Assembly (NCBI GenBank): GCA_034401135.1
Contig: JAWZSP010000007.1
Coordinates: 992,001-1,056,000, forward strand
Length of the DNA stretch: 64,000 nt
Direction of reading: 5' to 3'
Origin: Volutella citrinella
Taxonomy: Eukaryota > Ascomycota > Sordariomycetes > Hypocreales > Nectriaceae
Below, piece after piece: positions 34,583 to 45,970 of the stretch (the first letter of the stretch is position 1; each line of letters begins with the position of its first letter). A model generated the notes under the pieces. The model was not told where the DNA came from. It was given only the letters and a program-made list of their open reading frames with translations, and made no database searches. The position numbers and the translations under genes are program-made.

Positions 34583-35773
34583 TCAATACGCCTCCAGCCC
34601 GTCCGCCACCTCGGCCATCTGCTCCCACAGGCTCCTAATCCCGTCGTCGATGTACAGCAATGATCTAATCATCTGACACCGTTGCTCGATGCGGCACACG
34701 GTGCCGCAGATGCCCTCCTCGGCGCGGCCAAGTGCCTCGTCCCTGTCCTTGGTTGAGGCAAACATGGTCCGGTTCCGCGCTGACTTGAGCTCCCGAAGGA
34801 GGTGCTCGACCAGGCCATGGATGCTGCCGAAGAGGTCGAGGTGCGCTCCGTCCGCCGTGGTCATGTCCGTCGTCGCCATCTCCTGCTGCAGGAGATAGGA
34901 AAATTCCTGCTCCTTGAACCAGAGAAACGTTGTGATGGTCTCAAGGTCAAGAGGTTCGAAGGCTGGCCTACCAAAGCGCTGGCGTAGGAAGTCTGTTATC
35001 TCGTACACGAGGGAGAACAGGTCGAACGCCTCCTCCGGGAGCCCCTCTGGCGGCCTGCACTCTGGGACCGGCTCCAAGTCTGAGGAACCCAAGACGCTCC
35101 GGGCGTCGTCATCGGTGTCCGAGTAGCAGCTCTCAGACTGTGGCGGGTCGGCGCGGTAGAGCCCAAGGGCGTCGGGTGTCTCACTCAGCCCGTACGCTTC
35201 CCAGAAGTCCTCGAGGCTGCTGCTGCGGACGACCTGCTGCTTGGATATGCTTAGCCGCTTCGGCACAACGTTGCAGTACCGCGACTTGCGCGCCCTGGCA
35301 ATGTGCTCGGCCGCCACGTTTCGCCCATCAAAGGCCAGCAGGTTGCCCAGAGGCGGGCTGGCCCTCGTAGCGAACTCTGCCTCGTCGGAACTGGCTTCTG
35401 AGACTTGGTCTGGACTGTCAAAAGAGTAGCTCCTCCAACTCTCGATGAGCTTCGTCATGTAAGCGACAACGACCATCCCCCCAGTCTCGGCTTCAAAGAA
35501 GCTTCGGCTGCGGAGGCGCTTGATGTGTCTCGCCCGACGGCGCTTCACCCTGGGAGGGACATTGTTTAAAAGGAAGGCATGGGCCTCGACGCACCGGTAC
35601 TCGTGGCCCGAGTATTGATCACATATGGAGTAGACGTCGGCGTGGGTCTCTCTCCGAACGAAGCGACCCAGCAAGATGGTGTATTCCGGATCGTTCTTGT
35701 CTTGTAGTAGTAGACTGACGGGGCCAGGATCGAATTCTGCGTCGTCAGCAGACGGGAGGACGTGTCGCGCCAT
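34583..35773 (-). CDS. Uncharacterised protein, 396 aa
   Basis: I do not recognise this protein. It is a single exon with coding-like composition. The chosen start (MARHVLPSADDAEF) is at 35773; an in-frame ATG at 35851 would add 26 residues, and the frame stays open further upstream without a better ATG. The N-terminal 100 residues contain LLLQDKNDPEYTILLGRFVRRE and a basic block RVKRRRARHIKRLRSRSFF. The middle is acidic and Ser-rich (SYSDTDDDARSV-type). The C-terminal half is helical (FDLFSLVYEITDFLRQRFG, LVEHLLRELKSARNRTMFA). No signal peptide, membrane segment or catalytic motif is seen. It is soluble and intracellular by appearance. Confidence 0.6.
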   Translation of the reverse strand: MARHVLPSADDAEFDPGPVSLLLQDKNDPEYTILLGRFVRRETHADVYSICDQYSGHEYRCVEAHAFLLNNVPPRVKRRRARHIKRLRSRSFFEAETGGMVVVAYMTKLIESWRSYSFDSPDQVSEASSDEAEFATRASPPLGNLLAFDGRNVAAEHIARARKSRYCNVVPKRLSISKQQVVRSSSLEDFWEAYGLSETPDALGLYRADPPQSESCYSDTDDDARSVLGSSDLEPVPECRPPEGLPEEAFDLFSLVYEITDFLRQRFGRPAFEPLDLETITTFLWFKEQEFSYLLQQEMATTDMTTADGAHLDLFGSIHGLVEHLLRELKSARNRTMFASTKDRDEALGRAEEGICGTVCRIEQRCQMIRSLLYIDDGIRSLWEQMAEVADGLEAY

Positions 35774-36820
35774 TGAGGGTGCGCAGCATGTCTCACTCGA
35801 TGAGCTCGTTGACGGACCTGCTTTCGGCGACGTGCAAGGGCCCCAGGTCATATATACCACGCCGCATGCCAGACATGATGTTTCCAACAGCAGGTATCAA
35901 GATGGAATGAGCCAGACGATATTCACTCTGGTCCAGACAGTGCCAAGCCGCGAACTCAACTACACAGTCGTGCAACCGTTTTCGGATTTGTGAGTGTGTT
36001 GCGCCCATTTGGTACTAGCCACGAACTCAGCCGAGTTCTGGACTCTGGGCGGTTGGTGCCTGAACTGAAGGCGAATATCCGTGAACGGATTCACAGTTGG
36101 TCAGCAACGGACTCAAATCTACGATTCGGGCCATTTCGTTGCGAGGCCGTGTCTGGATGTTTGGCCTCACGTTTAAGCCCGGACGCGGGTGAAGGTCTCA
36201 AAGCAACGCTGCTTTACCTCCAGGCCGATGTGTCTCGGATGACCAAGACCGGAACAGAGGGGCGTACCCTACCCACGATTTACTGTTGCGTCTTTCTTGG
36301 CCAGAACCTGGGTGGCCACTTTGCCCCCCTCTGCCCGACTTACAAATATGGGATGACATTCGCTACAACCCTCTCGCCCAGAAGGCCTCGCATCAAGTAC
36401 CCTAGCACTCGGTTTCTCCGTCCTAGTCTCCGACGACGAACAGCATCACTGTCGATCCTCTGTGGACGTAAAGGTCACTCAAACGGCGACAAGGGGAAGT
36501 CACTGGACACGGATAGCTTGAACCGTATCTGCCGAGCTAAGGAAGGGCCAAGCAAGCACGTCAAGCTTAGATGAGAGACGGTTAAATCGAGAAAGCATAT
36601 CGATGTTACAAGGTTTCTATAGTCGGCTTCTTAAACGCCAATTCCTTGTCCCATGCTCAGTGTATTGGCTAAACTGGCAAAAAGCGGCCACAAGCTTCGT
36701 GCTCGTGATGGCTCTGGACCTGGGCTATGCATTTGAGTTTCCTTGACAGCCGGCACGGCAGGTGTGCGTTTGTGCCGCTGGCTTGCCAAGCTTGTTGCTC
36801 GCCGCAACGGCTTTTGACTT
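35774..36820. other. Intergenic, no supportable gene
   Basis: About 1 kb between the start of the uncharacterised gene and the 3' end of the HAD gene. It contains one 194-codon plus-strand frame (35990-36574), but its product is composition-poor with no motif, so I do not call it. Confidence 0.4.
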
Positions 36821-37567
36821 TTATTTGAGGCAGGCGACGATGGCAGCAATGGCGGCCAGCGTGCCATCCGGATCCCTCACGCGGACCGTGTCCAGCCCAA
36901 GCTCCTTGGCTGGGTAGTCGTTGCCACCGGGGAAGATGGCGTCGCCGATGAACATCATCTGCTCCAGCGGGATGCCGCTCACGTCGCGCAGGCGCTTGAG
37001 CCCGTAGGCCTTGTCGACGCCCTTCTGCGTGATGTCAATGGACGTGGCCCCGCCCATGTTGATGGAAAGCTCGGGGAGCCTCGTGCGCAGGTCTGCTTGG
37101 ATGACCTTGCGCTTGGCAAAGTCCGGGTCCCAGGTCTCCTTGGCGGAGATGGGTGCCTGCTGGCCGAGGGCGGAGAAGGTGATTTGGCTGCCGCGGTCCT
37201 CGATGCGCGGGCCCCAAGTCTGCTCGGGCGTGAAACCGGTGGCGTCGAGGGCGGCGTCAAAGGCCTCGAGGATGTCCTTCTTCTTGGCGTCGTCGAAGAG
37301 CTCGGCGTACTCGACCTTCCACTCGGAGCCCTTGTGCGTGTAGAGCTTGGTGCCGGTCGTGGGCATCAGCCACAGCTTGCTCAGGTCCGCGCGAGCGGGC
37401 AGCTGGCTGGCGACCTGCTTCTGGAACTGGGGCCAGTCGCCACCAGAGATAACGGCAACATGTGCGACGGCGAGGAGGTCGGCCAGCGCCTCGCCCATGG
37501 GCTCCTTGAGCGGCTGCTTGCTCTCGGCGAGAGTGCCGTCCAGGTCGAATGCAACTAGGGAGATCAT
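36821..37567 (-). CDS. HAD-superfamily phosphatase, Cof/phosphomannomutase-like (type IIB)
   Basis: Predicted Mg-dependent sugar-phosphate phosphatase or mutase-like enzyme, 248 aa, single exon. Motif I FDLDGTLAES gives the nucleophile Asp8 and acid/base Asp10. Motif II is VISGGDWPQF. The IIB cap follows, then a motif III-type lysine in TQKGVDKAYGLKRL, and motif IV GDAIFPGGNDYPAKE. The GDAIFPGGND version, with the preceding SIDITQKGVDK, is like eukaryotic phosphomannomutases and the bacterial sugar phosphatases related to them, but the N-terminal cap differs, so substrate is open. The ATG at 37567 gives MISLVAFDLDG; six upstream codons start only from TTG and are excluded. Confidence 0.85.
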   Translation of the reverse strand: MISLVAFDLDGTLAESKQPLKEPMGEALADLLAVAHVAVISGGDWPQFQKQVASQLPARADLSKLWLMPTTGTKLYTHKGSEWKVEYAELFDDAKKKDILEAFDAALDATGFTPEQTWGPRIEDRGSQITFSALGQQAPISAKETWDPDFAKRKVIQADLRTRLPELSINMGGATSIDITQKGVDKAYGLKRLRDVSGIPLEQMMFIGDAIFPGGNDYPAKELGLDTVRVRDPDGTLAAIAAIVACLK

Positions 37568-38554
37568 TGCGAATCCAATTGGCAACGTTGACGACGGAAT
37601 CGCGGAATAAGAAGTGAGTGAAGAGTGAGAGTAAGTTATGAGGCGGCAGGCTTTCTTGCAGGAATGCAGCCGTCGGTGAAGTCGAGGCAGGTTGGGGAAC
37701 CCCTCGTCTTACGACACAATTGTTAAGCACCAGCGCCCAACCAATCAGGAAGTTGGCTAACCATGATAACCAGTTGCACCACAACTCGCCTCGACGCTTG
37801 AAAATGCAGCAATAAGTCGTTCTACATGTCAACTTTTTGTTTAATGTTTTAATTATACATCCAAGTCACCTGAGCGGTCAGCGTGATGTGATGTGTTGCA
37901 TTCCGTTCTGTGGCTGCCACCCCGCCATAGACGTTGGACGTGGCTGCAGATATTTCACCCTCTCGACGTCATCAATAAACTGGCATGTTCCTTTCCCACT
38001 CTGGCTGGCTCTGCAAATTGGCCTCATCAGCCCAGTGAGCCTTGAACATGGTTTGGGTCTCATGGTGATATGCTGCCAGTTTGCATGAATGAGGTCATCA
38101 CACACGCAAGGACCCAGCAACCAACTTAAATAGACGATGGCCCGAATCAAATGCTACCTCGAGAGCATAACAATTGGGACGAGCAACATCCCAGTGACGG
38201 TGATAACCAGCCCAACACGGGGAGGTCGCATGCCCAACAAGCCGCTACCCTGGCTTCGGTAAATTGAATAAACATAACTTCACCCTTCTTTTTAGGGCTC
38301 CTGTCCTCGCTGGACTCTGGGAGTTGTTCCTTCCCTCTCCTCGTCTCACGGCACATACACCCGATCGCATCGACCCACTTTTTACGCTCCGTCCGGCGCC
38401 GCTCGCGGACTTGAGATGCCGAGGCCCGGCTGTCGAAGGCCGAACTTCAACAACACTCCGTGGGCGGTACTTGAAGGCTTGAAACCCTGCCATTGATTGA
38501 CTCCGCATTGAGACAGAACCGCTTCCCTCGAAGCAGACCAGGACTGATAGTGCG
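37568..38554. promoter_or_regulatory. Divergent intergenic HAD phosphatase / amidohydrolase
   Basis: 987 bp between divergent start codons. No coding frame with family resemblance. It presumably contains both promoters. Confidence 0.45.
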
Positions 38555-39427
38555 ATGGACTCGACGACCGAACCGCGCGTCCCTGACGGCGCGTGGGATT
38601 CTCACATGCATGTGGTGGATCTGGAAAAGCACCAGCTCGCCGCCGATGCCGTGTATCGCCCCGGCAGCTCGCACAGCCTCGATGACGCCCTCGCCTTTGA
38701 GGCGTCGTTTGGCATTCGCAACATCGTTCTCGTGCAGCCGTCCATCTACGGTTTCGACAACTCGTGCATGCTCGACGCCCTCAGGACGCTTGGCCCCGAC
38801 CGCGGCAGGGCCGTCATCTCCTTCGATCCGGCCGCCACGTCGCAGGCGCAGCTGCGCGAGTGGCACGACCTGGGCGTCCGCGGTGTGCGCCTCAACATCC
38901 AGTCCCAGGGCCTACATGTCGACCCGGGTGAGATATCCGACATGCTGCGCCAGTACGCCGACGCTGTGAGGCCCCTCGGCTGGGCTATCCAGGTCTACGT
39001 GCCCCTGGCCCTGGTCTCCATCCTCGAGCCGCTCATCCCAACGCTAGACGTGCGCTTTTGCATCGACCACATGGGCTCCCCTCCGCTCAAGGAGCAGCAG
39101 TTCGCCGACCCGTACGACATGCCGGGCTTCGCCTCTCTGGCGCGTGTGGTCGAGAGCGGGCTCAGCTTCGTGAAGCTGTCGGCGCCGTACCGTATCTGCC
39201 GGTCCGACGACTACAGCGATCTTGAGCCGGCAGCGCGCGAACTGTTGAAGCTGGGGGGGAAGAGTCGCGTGGTTTTTGCCACGGATTGGCCCCATACCAG
39301 ATTCGAGGGCATGAACATTGCCCCGTGGTTTAAAACTGTCTTTGAGTGGTGTGATAACGACCAGTCGCTGATCGACAGCGTCTTCAGGGGAAACGCCGAG
39401 CAGTTGTGGGATGTCTGCAGGTCGTAG
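38555..39427 (+). CDS. Amidohydrolase family 2 (metal-dependent TIM-barrel hydrolase)
   Basis: 290 aa, single exon. Belongs by motif to the amidohydrolase-related family that includes 2-pyrone-4,6-dicarboxylate lactonase. WDSHMHVVDLEKHQ carries the HxH metal motif after beta-strand 1. YRPGSSHSLDDALAF, then FGIRNIVLVQPSIYGFDN, GVRGVRLNIQSQG and VRFCIDHMGSPP follow the PDC-hydrolase pattern, and VVFATDWPHTRFEG supplies the conserved Asp after strand 8. The likely reaction is lactone or C-C/C-N hydrolysis of a small aromatic-derived acid; the substrate cannot be read. The neighbouring Zn2Cys6 regulator and permease make a catabolic role reasonable. Confidence 0.87.
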   Translation: MDSTTEPRVPDGAWDSHMHVVDLEKHQLAADAVYRPGSSHSLDDALAFEASFGIRNIVLVQPSIYGFDNSCMLDALRTLGPDRGRAVISFDPAATSQAQLREWHDLGVRGVRLNIQSQGLHVDPGEISDMLRQYADAVRPLGWAIQVYVPLALVSILEPLIPTLDVRFCIDHMGSPPLKEQQFADPYDMPGFASLARVVESGLSFVKLSAPYRICRSDDYSDLEPAARELLKLGGKSRVVFATDWPHTRFEGMNIAPWFKTVFEWCDNDQSLIDSVFRGNAEQLWDVCRS

Positions 39428-40003
39428 GAGTTTCAGACTGGACGGGAAAGGCTTAGATACCCAATTCAATTTATGGAGAATTTAATCTCGGCGAGCATGC
39501 CCCAAACACTAAACCCCCATGTTCTGGTATTTACAAGAGGATTGAGCCCCCTTTTTTCTGTTGACTTTCAGCTACTCAATTCATGGTTGCCTCCATTTTA
39601 CAGTGCCAATCCGGGTATCGATCAAAGCATTGCCAGCCCGTTCAAGATTTTTTAGTTTGCGTGAAACACCCAACCGACCAGCGCCAGATTCGCCTTCTCA
39701 GTTCATATGCTCATGTGAAACATGTACTCCATATCAAATCATGTTTTCTCCCGCAGTGGGCTTCGGCTGCAGCATAAGCCACAGCACTCCGAGCCATGCG
39801 AACCGAACCTCCTCCCAGCCGCCCCAACTTTTTATCTTGCCCAAGGCAACCCTAGGCTACGTGCCAACACCCTTTCTCTCGGTGAGATACGTGCCAAGTT
39901 GTAAGAACGGGGTTTGGCGATAGAGGGATTCGCTAGGTTTCTGCTCCGTCTTACGCGAAGCTACACCACGCCACCACAAAGATTGATGTCCAATTGTCCT
40001 TGA
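39428..40003. other. Convergent intergenic amidohydrolase / regulator
   Basis: 576 bp between converging 3' ends. Moderately AT-rich; nothing recognised. Confidence 0.5.
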
Positions 40004-42474
40004 TCAAAAGGTTCCCTGGTTTCCAGACTCGTGAATTGCGCCAACACGAACACTGAGTGGTTCGAAAGAGGACATCGCCTCAAACACACCATGATCGACC
40101 GCCATGGAGTTTTGGCCCAAGCTGTCGGCCCATGGTGTTTGGAACAGCTGCTCAGGTTGGAGTGGGGATTGTTGTTGCGGTATCTCGAATGGCGAACCGT
40201 ACACGGACTCGGAAGTGGGCATATTAGCCGGGAGCTCCTCCGGCACTAGTGTCGGTTGCTGGGGTTGAGCGGGAGGCTGTTCCATCTGTTGGTGCAACCC
40301 GCTGACTCGAGTGCCCAAGCCAGAGACTTCTCGGGTAATCAGTGACAAAGCACTAGAGATGACTGGGTTTCGAACATCAATAATGTTCCACGTGAACGAG
40401 GAGAGAATAAGTACCTGGATTCACAAATTTGGCTTGATGCAAAGCATGCAGGCAAAAGTTCAACTTTCGAAGCGCCTGTTGGTCCTCGGGTGATGCCTGC
40501 ACCTGCAGGAGGAAAATGGTTGCCGCGATGTAAACGCTGTACGACAGCGACAAAACGCAGTGGTTGATAGAAAAGGTGCGGCAGAAGAGGTCGAAGATGG
40601 CGATGATCGCCGTGGCCGACGTGACACACTCCACGAGATGATTCTGCATCGGATGAGGACCTTCGTCTTCGGGGTGCACTCGGCGGGACAACATCGGTCT
40701 ATACAAAAGGATCCTAAACGTATGGTACAGCGCACTTCAACTTCGTTAGAAACTATTGTTAATGATGACGAGGCAGGCAGTACTAACTTCATAGTAACGA
40801 TGTGTGATGGGGGCGCTAGGGCTGGTAGCGCTGTCGGTTCGATTTTGAGATGCGGCGGCAACTCATCCCACCATTGCTTCAGCGCTGGCTCCTGATTTTG
40901 AAGACACTCATGTAGCTCGGCTTCCGTATTCTGCATCAAAGGGTCGTACATGTGGATGAGAATTTCGTTGAAGATGACGGACAGTTTGCAAGTGCTCATG
41001 AAACAAGATGTCGAATGCGCTGTGGCTGGCGGGTACTTCCAGTCGCCTCCCTGTGCTGAGTCGAATGGAACCCATAGCTCGTTTTCTGACGAATCATCCA
41101 CTGTGCATCGTTAGCAACTGCATTTGCTTAGTGCCGTCATGATACATACACATCATTTGAGGTGGCGACACGAGGGAATACTGTAGCGATGGTGAGCGGC
41201 CGAGGTAGAGGCTGATCATCTTGTCCCAGAAGTAGCAGCTCCAAAAGACGCGATGCCGAATCTCAACATCTTCGTCAGACAAGTGGACAGTGCCGGGGAA
41301 TCGTTTTCCGTCAACACATATGCCCAGATGGTCGATGAGACGAAAAGCCAAGCCGCTGTATACCCAGGCTTGTGTCGTGTTCCCATGGCCACACTCCTGT
41401 GCGCTGAGCAATAAAAGAGTTTGCACGGTCGGGATAGACGACACTCCTTTGTTTAATTCATCGAAGAGCATCGTACGCGCATGCTTAGCGAAGACAGCAC
41501 CTCCGTCGTACGACTGGTCGAGAAGTCTCTTGGTGTTCGGATCGCTTTTCCCCCATCGGATTGAGTGGGACAGGATGGCGTTCAACAACGTATGTGAGTA
41601 GTATGGGCCAAACGACTGCATATCACCTGTTTTGGTTCAGAATAGGAGAGTAATGTCGTGATGAAAGGCGGTACCTACGGGTGAATGCGGGTCGGTAAAT
41701 GAAATTAAAGAGTGGTTGAATCCAACACCAGTGAACGTTGAGCAGGAATTGAAAAGGCTCCTAAGGGCATGTTAGCCAAGCGTCGCCGAGTTCGGCCATG
41801 GAAACTTGCTGGAATCTCGGAGAGGTTTTCCATTGCACGTTGATGCCAGGCGTTGGTGACAAGCCGTTCCCTTCGGTGAGCATCTGTGTCATTGGAGGAC
41901 AAGATGTCGCTGGGGGACGTGTCTCTTTCACTTGGGAGATGGAAGAGGCTGGTTGCACCATGGTAGGTGATGCCGCCCTTTTCGTCAATCTTCAAGCCCA
42001 TGAAACTACGAGTCATTCCATGTTCGTCAACATGAATGCTGGAGCGGTTGTGCATGCCAGAGTCCACACCTGGTCCATGGAACACGCCCGGACTGGAGTG
42101 AGTCGAGGGCGCGGCAGAGACAGGTGATCTCGACTTGGCGGCAGCTAGCTGGTCCTCGAGCTCTTTAATACGCTCCTCTAGCCTCTGGGTGTAGGACAGC
42201 GTCGGGTTACTAGAGCATGTGAGTAACAGGTTGCGAAGAGAACAGGGGCACAGTCAAGGGCTCAAGAGCGTCGCACAGTTTGTAAACACAGTCATCATTC
42301 CTCGCAGCGCACCGCTTGCAGATGGGCTGCTCGCCACCACATTTGACCTTGAGTCCTAGTCAGCAGAGGGCGCGCGGGCGCAGAGACGGACAGAAGACAA
42401 TGGGCGCGCACCTTGCGTCTCCGGCAAGGCTCGCACGAGAATGCGCTCTTCTTGGTAGCCTTGACGGACGACAT
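40004..42474 (-). CDS. Zn2Cys6 transcription factor, NIT-4/NirA-like fungal_trans family
   Basis: Nuclear DNA-binding regulator, 694 aa from eight exons: 42474..42412, 42347..42277, 42209..41810, 41760..41679, 41626..41150, 41100..40788, 40734..40415 and 40362..40004; all phases close. The binuclear cluster is complete (Cys14, 17, 24, 31, 34, 41; spacing C2C6C6C2C6C) and is split by intron 1 right after RRRK. A coiled linker follows (YTQRLEERIKELEDQLAAAK). The fungal_trans domain has WCWIQPLFNFIYRPAFTR, SFGPYYSHTLLNAILSHSIRW, QAWVYSGLAFRLIDHLGI and RHRVFWSCYFWDKMISLYLGRSPSLQ. The C-terminus is Gln/Pro-rich, likely activating. Intron 3 needs a GC donor. NIT-4 similarity is from memory; the target genes are unknown. 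Confidence 0.9.
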
Positions 42475-45400
42475 GGTAGATCACGGCGTCGCGTGTGAGG
42501 CGGCAAGAGCTGGGATGGTGAGTTCACAATTGTCGTCGTCGGCCTTGGTCATGCCCCGCGTCGAAGACCAAGGCCCCACTCGGAGGAAAGCGGGCTGCTA
42601 AGTCGGCGGGCGCGGGAGGCTTTTTTTAAAAAAAGGACTTGAAGGTAAATAATAAATACTTTCGCCGGTTTCGAGGGCGATGAGGTGCGGGTTCCCCTAT
42701 TTCGAAGCACAGAAAATTTGCCCTGCAAGAGCCAATGCGTCACCAAGCACGTGTCCCGGGCGTGGATATCTGGGGAGGCAAGTTCTCTGTCACCCTCCTC
42801 GGCACGCAGGATTGTAGGGGATTTCTGAGGCCGGCGGAACGGCAGGGAGTGGAGCCTGGTCTCGGCAACCAGGAAGGAACCTCGAGTCGCGACGGCGAGA
42901 TGTAAAGCGCAAGTTTTTAGCCAGATGCACCTCAACCCGCGTCCTCTTTGCACCGAATCGAAGCAACTGAGGAGGCTTGAATATTCGGCATTGAGACATC
43001 CCCGCCGCATCCAGGTTGGAGGTCACACGGTCGTTGTGGCATGATCACGTGGCTCGACTCGGATCGAGCTTCCTCGGCTAGGGAAGGTTAATCCCACGGA
43101 GGAGCCAGTAGTCGCCACGGCCGTGGCGTGGCTGTCCAGCGGTTGCTGCAGCCCTGAGCTGTGTGCGCCCAAGCGTCAGCCAGAAGAAGAATGGGCAAGA
43201 AGCCTTCCCGATGCGCCTGCCTAGCCCCAAGGCACCTCCTGAGGCAATGGGTGCCACCACCGCATCCGTACCTTGGCACCTCACCTCATCGCTCCAAACA
43301 GCCCAAGAGGAGATTTGCCTTGGCATCTGCCTCACCCACCATGTTGGTAGGTAGACGGGGCGAAAAGGGGTAATCTGCGCAGGCGAGAGGGCCGCCTGCT
43401 GAAGTCAAACATCCTCTTCACGTTGAGGAACGAACTCGTACCTACTTCTGGCATCAATATTCAACACCACCATCTTCGCACCAGATGCAATGGTGGTGGT
43501 GCTGCCCCAGCCTCAGCTTCTCCACAGCTCACTCCACATCAACGACCCGCTAAAGCAGAATACTCCATCCGCCCAAAGGGAGTGGACTGATGAGCCGTCA
43601 AGTGGGTAGAGTCGTGACACTGCCTTCAGATCGGTGGTTATCGATCAACTGCAGCCACAACGTGGTGCAGGCATTGCATGATCCGGAAGCCAGATGAACC
43701 GGTTCGCGCTAGGATGGCATTGCCGGTAATGGACGGCATTTAAAACTGCCTCGACGAAAGCTCAGAATACGGATAATGGTGGTGGTGTTTCGGAGTTGTT
43801 GCTGCTGTTCGAGAGTGGACCATGATGATGATCGAGCGAGAATTTGCCCAGGAGGCAGACAAGATCTCCGGTAAACCTCCCGTCTACCCGCCCTGTCAAT
43901 CCTCTCGCTTTAGGTGTTGCCGGGGCTGTTTAATGTGTCAGTGTTGGCGTCGTCGCTGGAACCGTTTGGTAGAGATCGATCTGGACATGAATGGGGGCAG
44001 GGTTTACGATGGAGCCATTCAGCTTCTTCCCACGGCATCTCTCCAGCATTACACCGTTCTCCAGCACAAGGCCTCGCATTCTTCGGGGCCGTCTCGGTAC
44101 CCACCTACGGTCTGACACTTTCAGAGTTACTATTCCCGACACCCGGACAGCGGCGGGCTTCCCGCCACGACGGCCAGAAATCCCCACGGGGAGATGGACA
44201 CCCGCGTCGCCGGTCCGTTGCTGGAGCGGACGTATGACGCCACCTCCGCAGAGTCTCTACACCCCTCCCGACCTGCTTTCCCCAACCACCAGTCCCAGGC
44301 CATAGAAATCCCTGTCCATAAGTCAAATGAGCGACCAGGTTTGCATTACGAGACTCCCATAACGCCCAGCTTCAAGCCTGACACCTGGTCTGAACCGTTG
44401 TGGCAGAATTCCCCTGCCAGACTCGTTTGATCGATGGACTTCACATACTAGGTATCCAGGACCTCTGATTAGGCTCACAGAAACCTCTTTTTTGCAGTCC
44501 AATACTCGATAGATGCGAGCTTGTATTGCTGAAGTAGCAACCGTCCCATACCTGCAGCTGCCGACCGGTCCCACAATGTGATCCCACCTGCATTGGGGTG
44601 CAACAACCAGAGTCCAGCTGATCTCGTGTTGACCGCTTCCATCACTTGCACTGCACAAGACCGAGAAGACCTGACACGACATTGATTAAGATTTCCCATC
44701 CCCTCTCTTGTCATTCCTCTACCAGGATATCGGATATCTTATCTACTTGCATCTTCAGAAATGGAAGGACCACTGCCACATGGCATAGCCGTTGAGGGTC
44801 ACATGCCGGCCGATGCCGTCCCATTACGACTTTGCCTCACCTTATTCCGGGCCCCTGCTAGCTTCTGGACTGGACTCGCTAAAGTTGTTAGGCCATTTAA
44901 GCATATAGCCTGCACCGCACCACAGGCATGCAGTTTTATAGGCTACTGCCCCGGCTCCTCTTTCCCATGGGGTACCAAAAGTGCCGGCCAGTTTCTCCCG
45001 CCTGGGGTCATTAGCCGCGATCATGCCGTAGCTTTCCATGCGAAGCTGATGGGGCCATCCCAGACCCCAGCACTCAGCTTTAGCCAGTGTTGTGGTGCTC
45101 TCGTCATGGTGTGTATGGGCCTCAGGTGGGCTCAGGGTCTGGCGGTGCATCTTCCAAGATGCAGTAGGATGCTGAGGCCGATATTCCGCCAAGCAGCGTT
45201 GAGCGGCTCGAGGGCCGTAGGATCAGAGCTGGCTAATTACGAGCATTCGGCCGTTTCTACTTATGAATTTTTTCCATCGCGGGTGTCGACTGCCAAGATG
45301 AGTGACACCGACCAAAACAGGCGAATCGCCTGTCACGCGCGGCAAAGAACGAACTATTGTCCAAGACCAATACGCCTAAACCAGTTGTCATGATGCTCTA

Positions 45401-45970
45401 GACGAGAGTTGCAGGTAGCAATAGTGAGCTCCCTTTCGGCGACTACCATTTTAATCTCTGTCGATCTTGGCTGTCTACTGCCGAGCCAGGATTGTCCAAT
45501 GGGTGGCCGCAGCTGGTTGTCCTCCTTGCATCCCTGGCTACTAAGTATGGCGCGGTGTTGGAGGATGGCACTGGCTGCTGTCGGTTGGGTATTCCGAATT
45601 GCCGTTGACACCACCTCTTGGCACCGTGACTGTCGCTTCCTATTCAAGCCTTGTGGCATGGGATTTCTCCGCAGCGCGCCGTGTGTTTGGTTTGGGGGGA
45701 GCAACTCGTGTGTCCCTCACGGATGTCGCCTCCGTCTACCTGCAGGGCCGCGACTGGGGGACAATTGCGACTCTGATCGTCCTCCCTTGCTACATAAGAC
45801 AGCCGACTTCCCTGCTGTTCCCAACTCTTTTCTTCAGAGCAACCCGTGGGCTGCAATTCCTCGCTCGCAAACACCGACTTTTGCGACCTACTCGTGAAGA
45901 GCCAGCAGCGCCCACCGCAGCCAAACATCTCGCAGCAGCAACCCGGCCGACTGGGCCCCTCACAGCAACC
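42475..45970. promoter_or_regulatory. 3.5-kb divergent intergenic, regulator / MFS transporter
   Basis: A long gene-free stretch between two divergent start codons. Several frames of 60-210 codons occur (the longest at 44761-45393), but none has a recognisable domain, coherent composition or splice support. Its length and position suggest an extended regulatory region for a transporter controlled by the adjacent regulator. Confidence 0.45.

Noticed and set aside
35990..36574. 194-codon plus-strand open frame
   Set aside because: Starts in non-coding flank, has no domain, no coherent composition and no splice or promoter support.
44761..45393. 210-codon plus-strand open frame in the regulator-transporter gap
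   Set aside because: Residue composition is random-looking, with no signal peptide or motif. Long frames occur by chance in GC-rich DNA.
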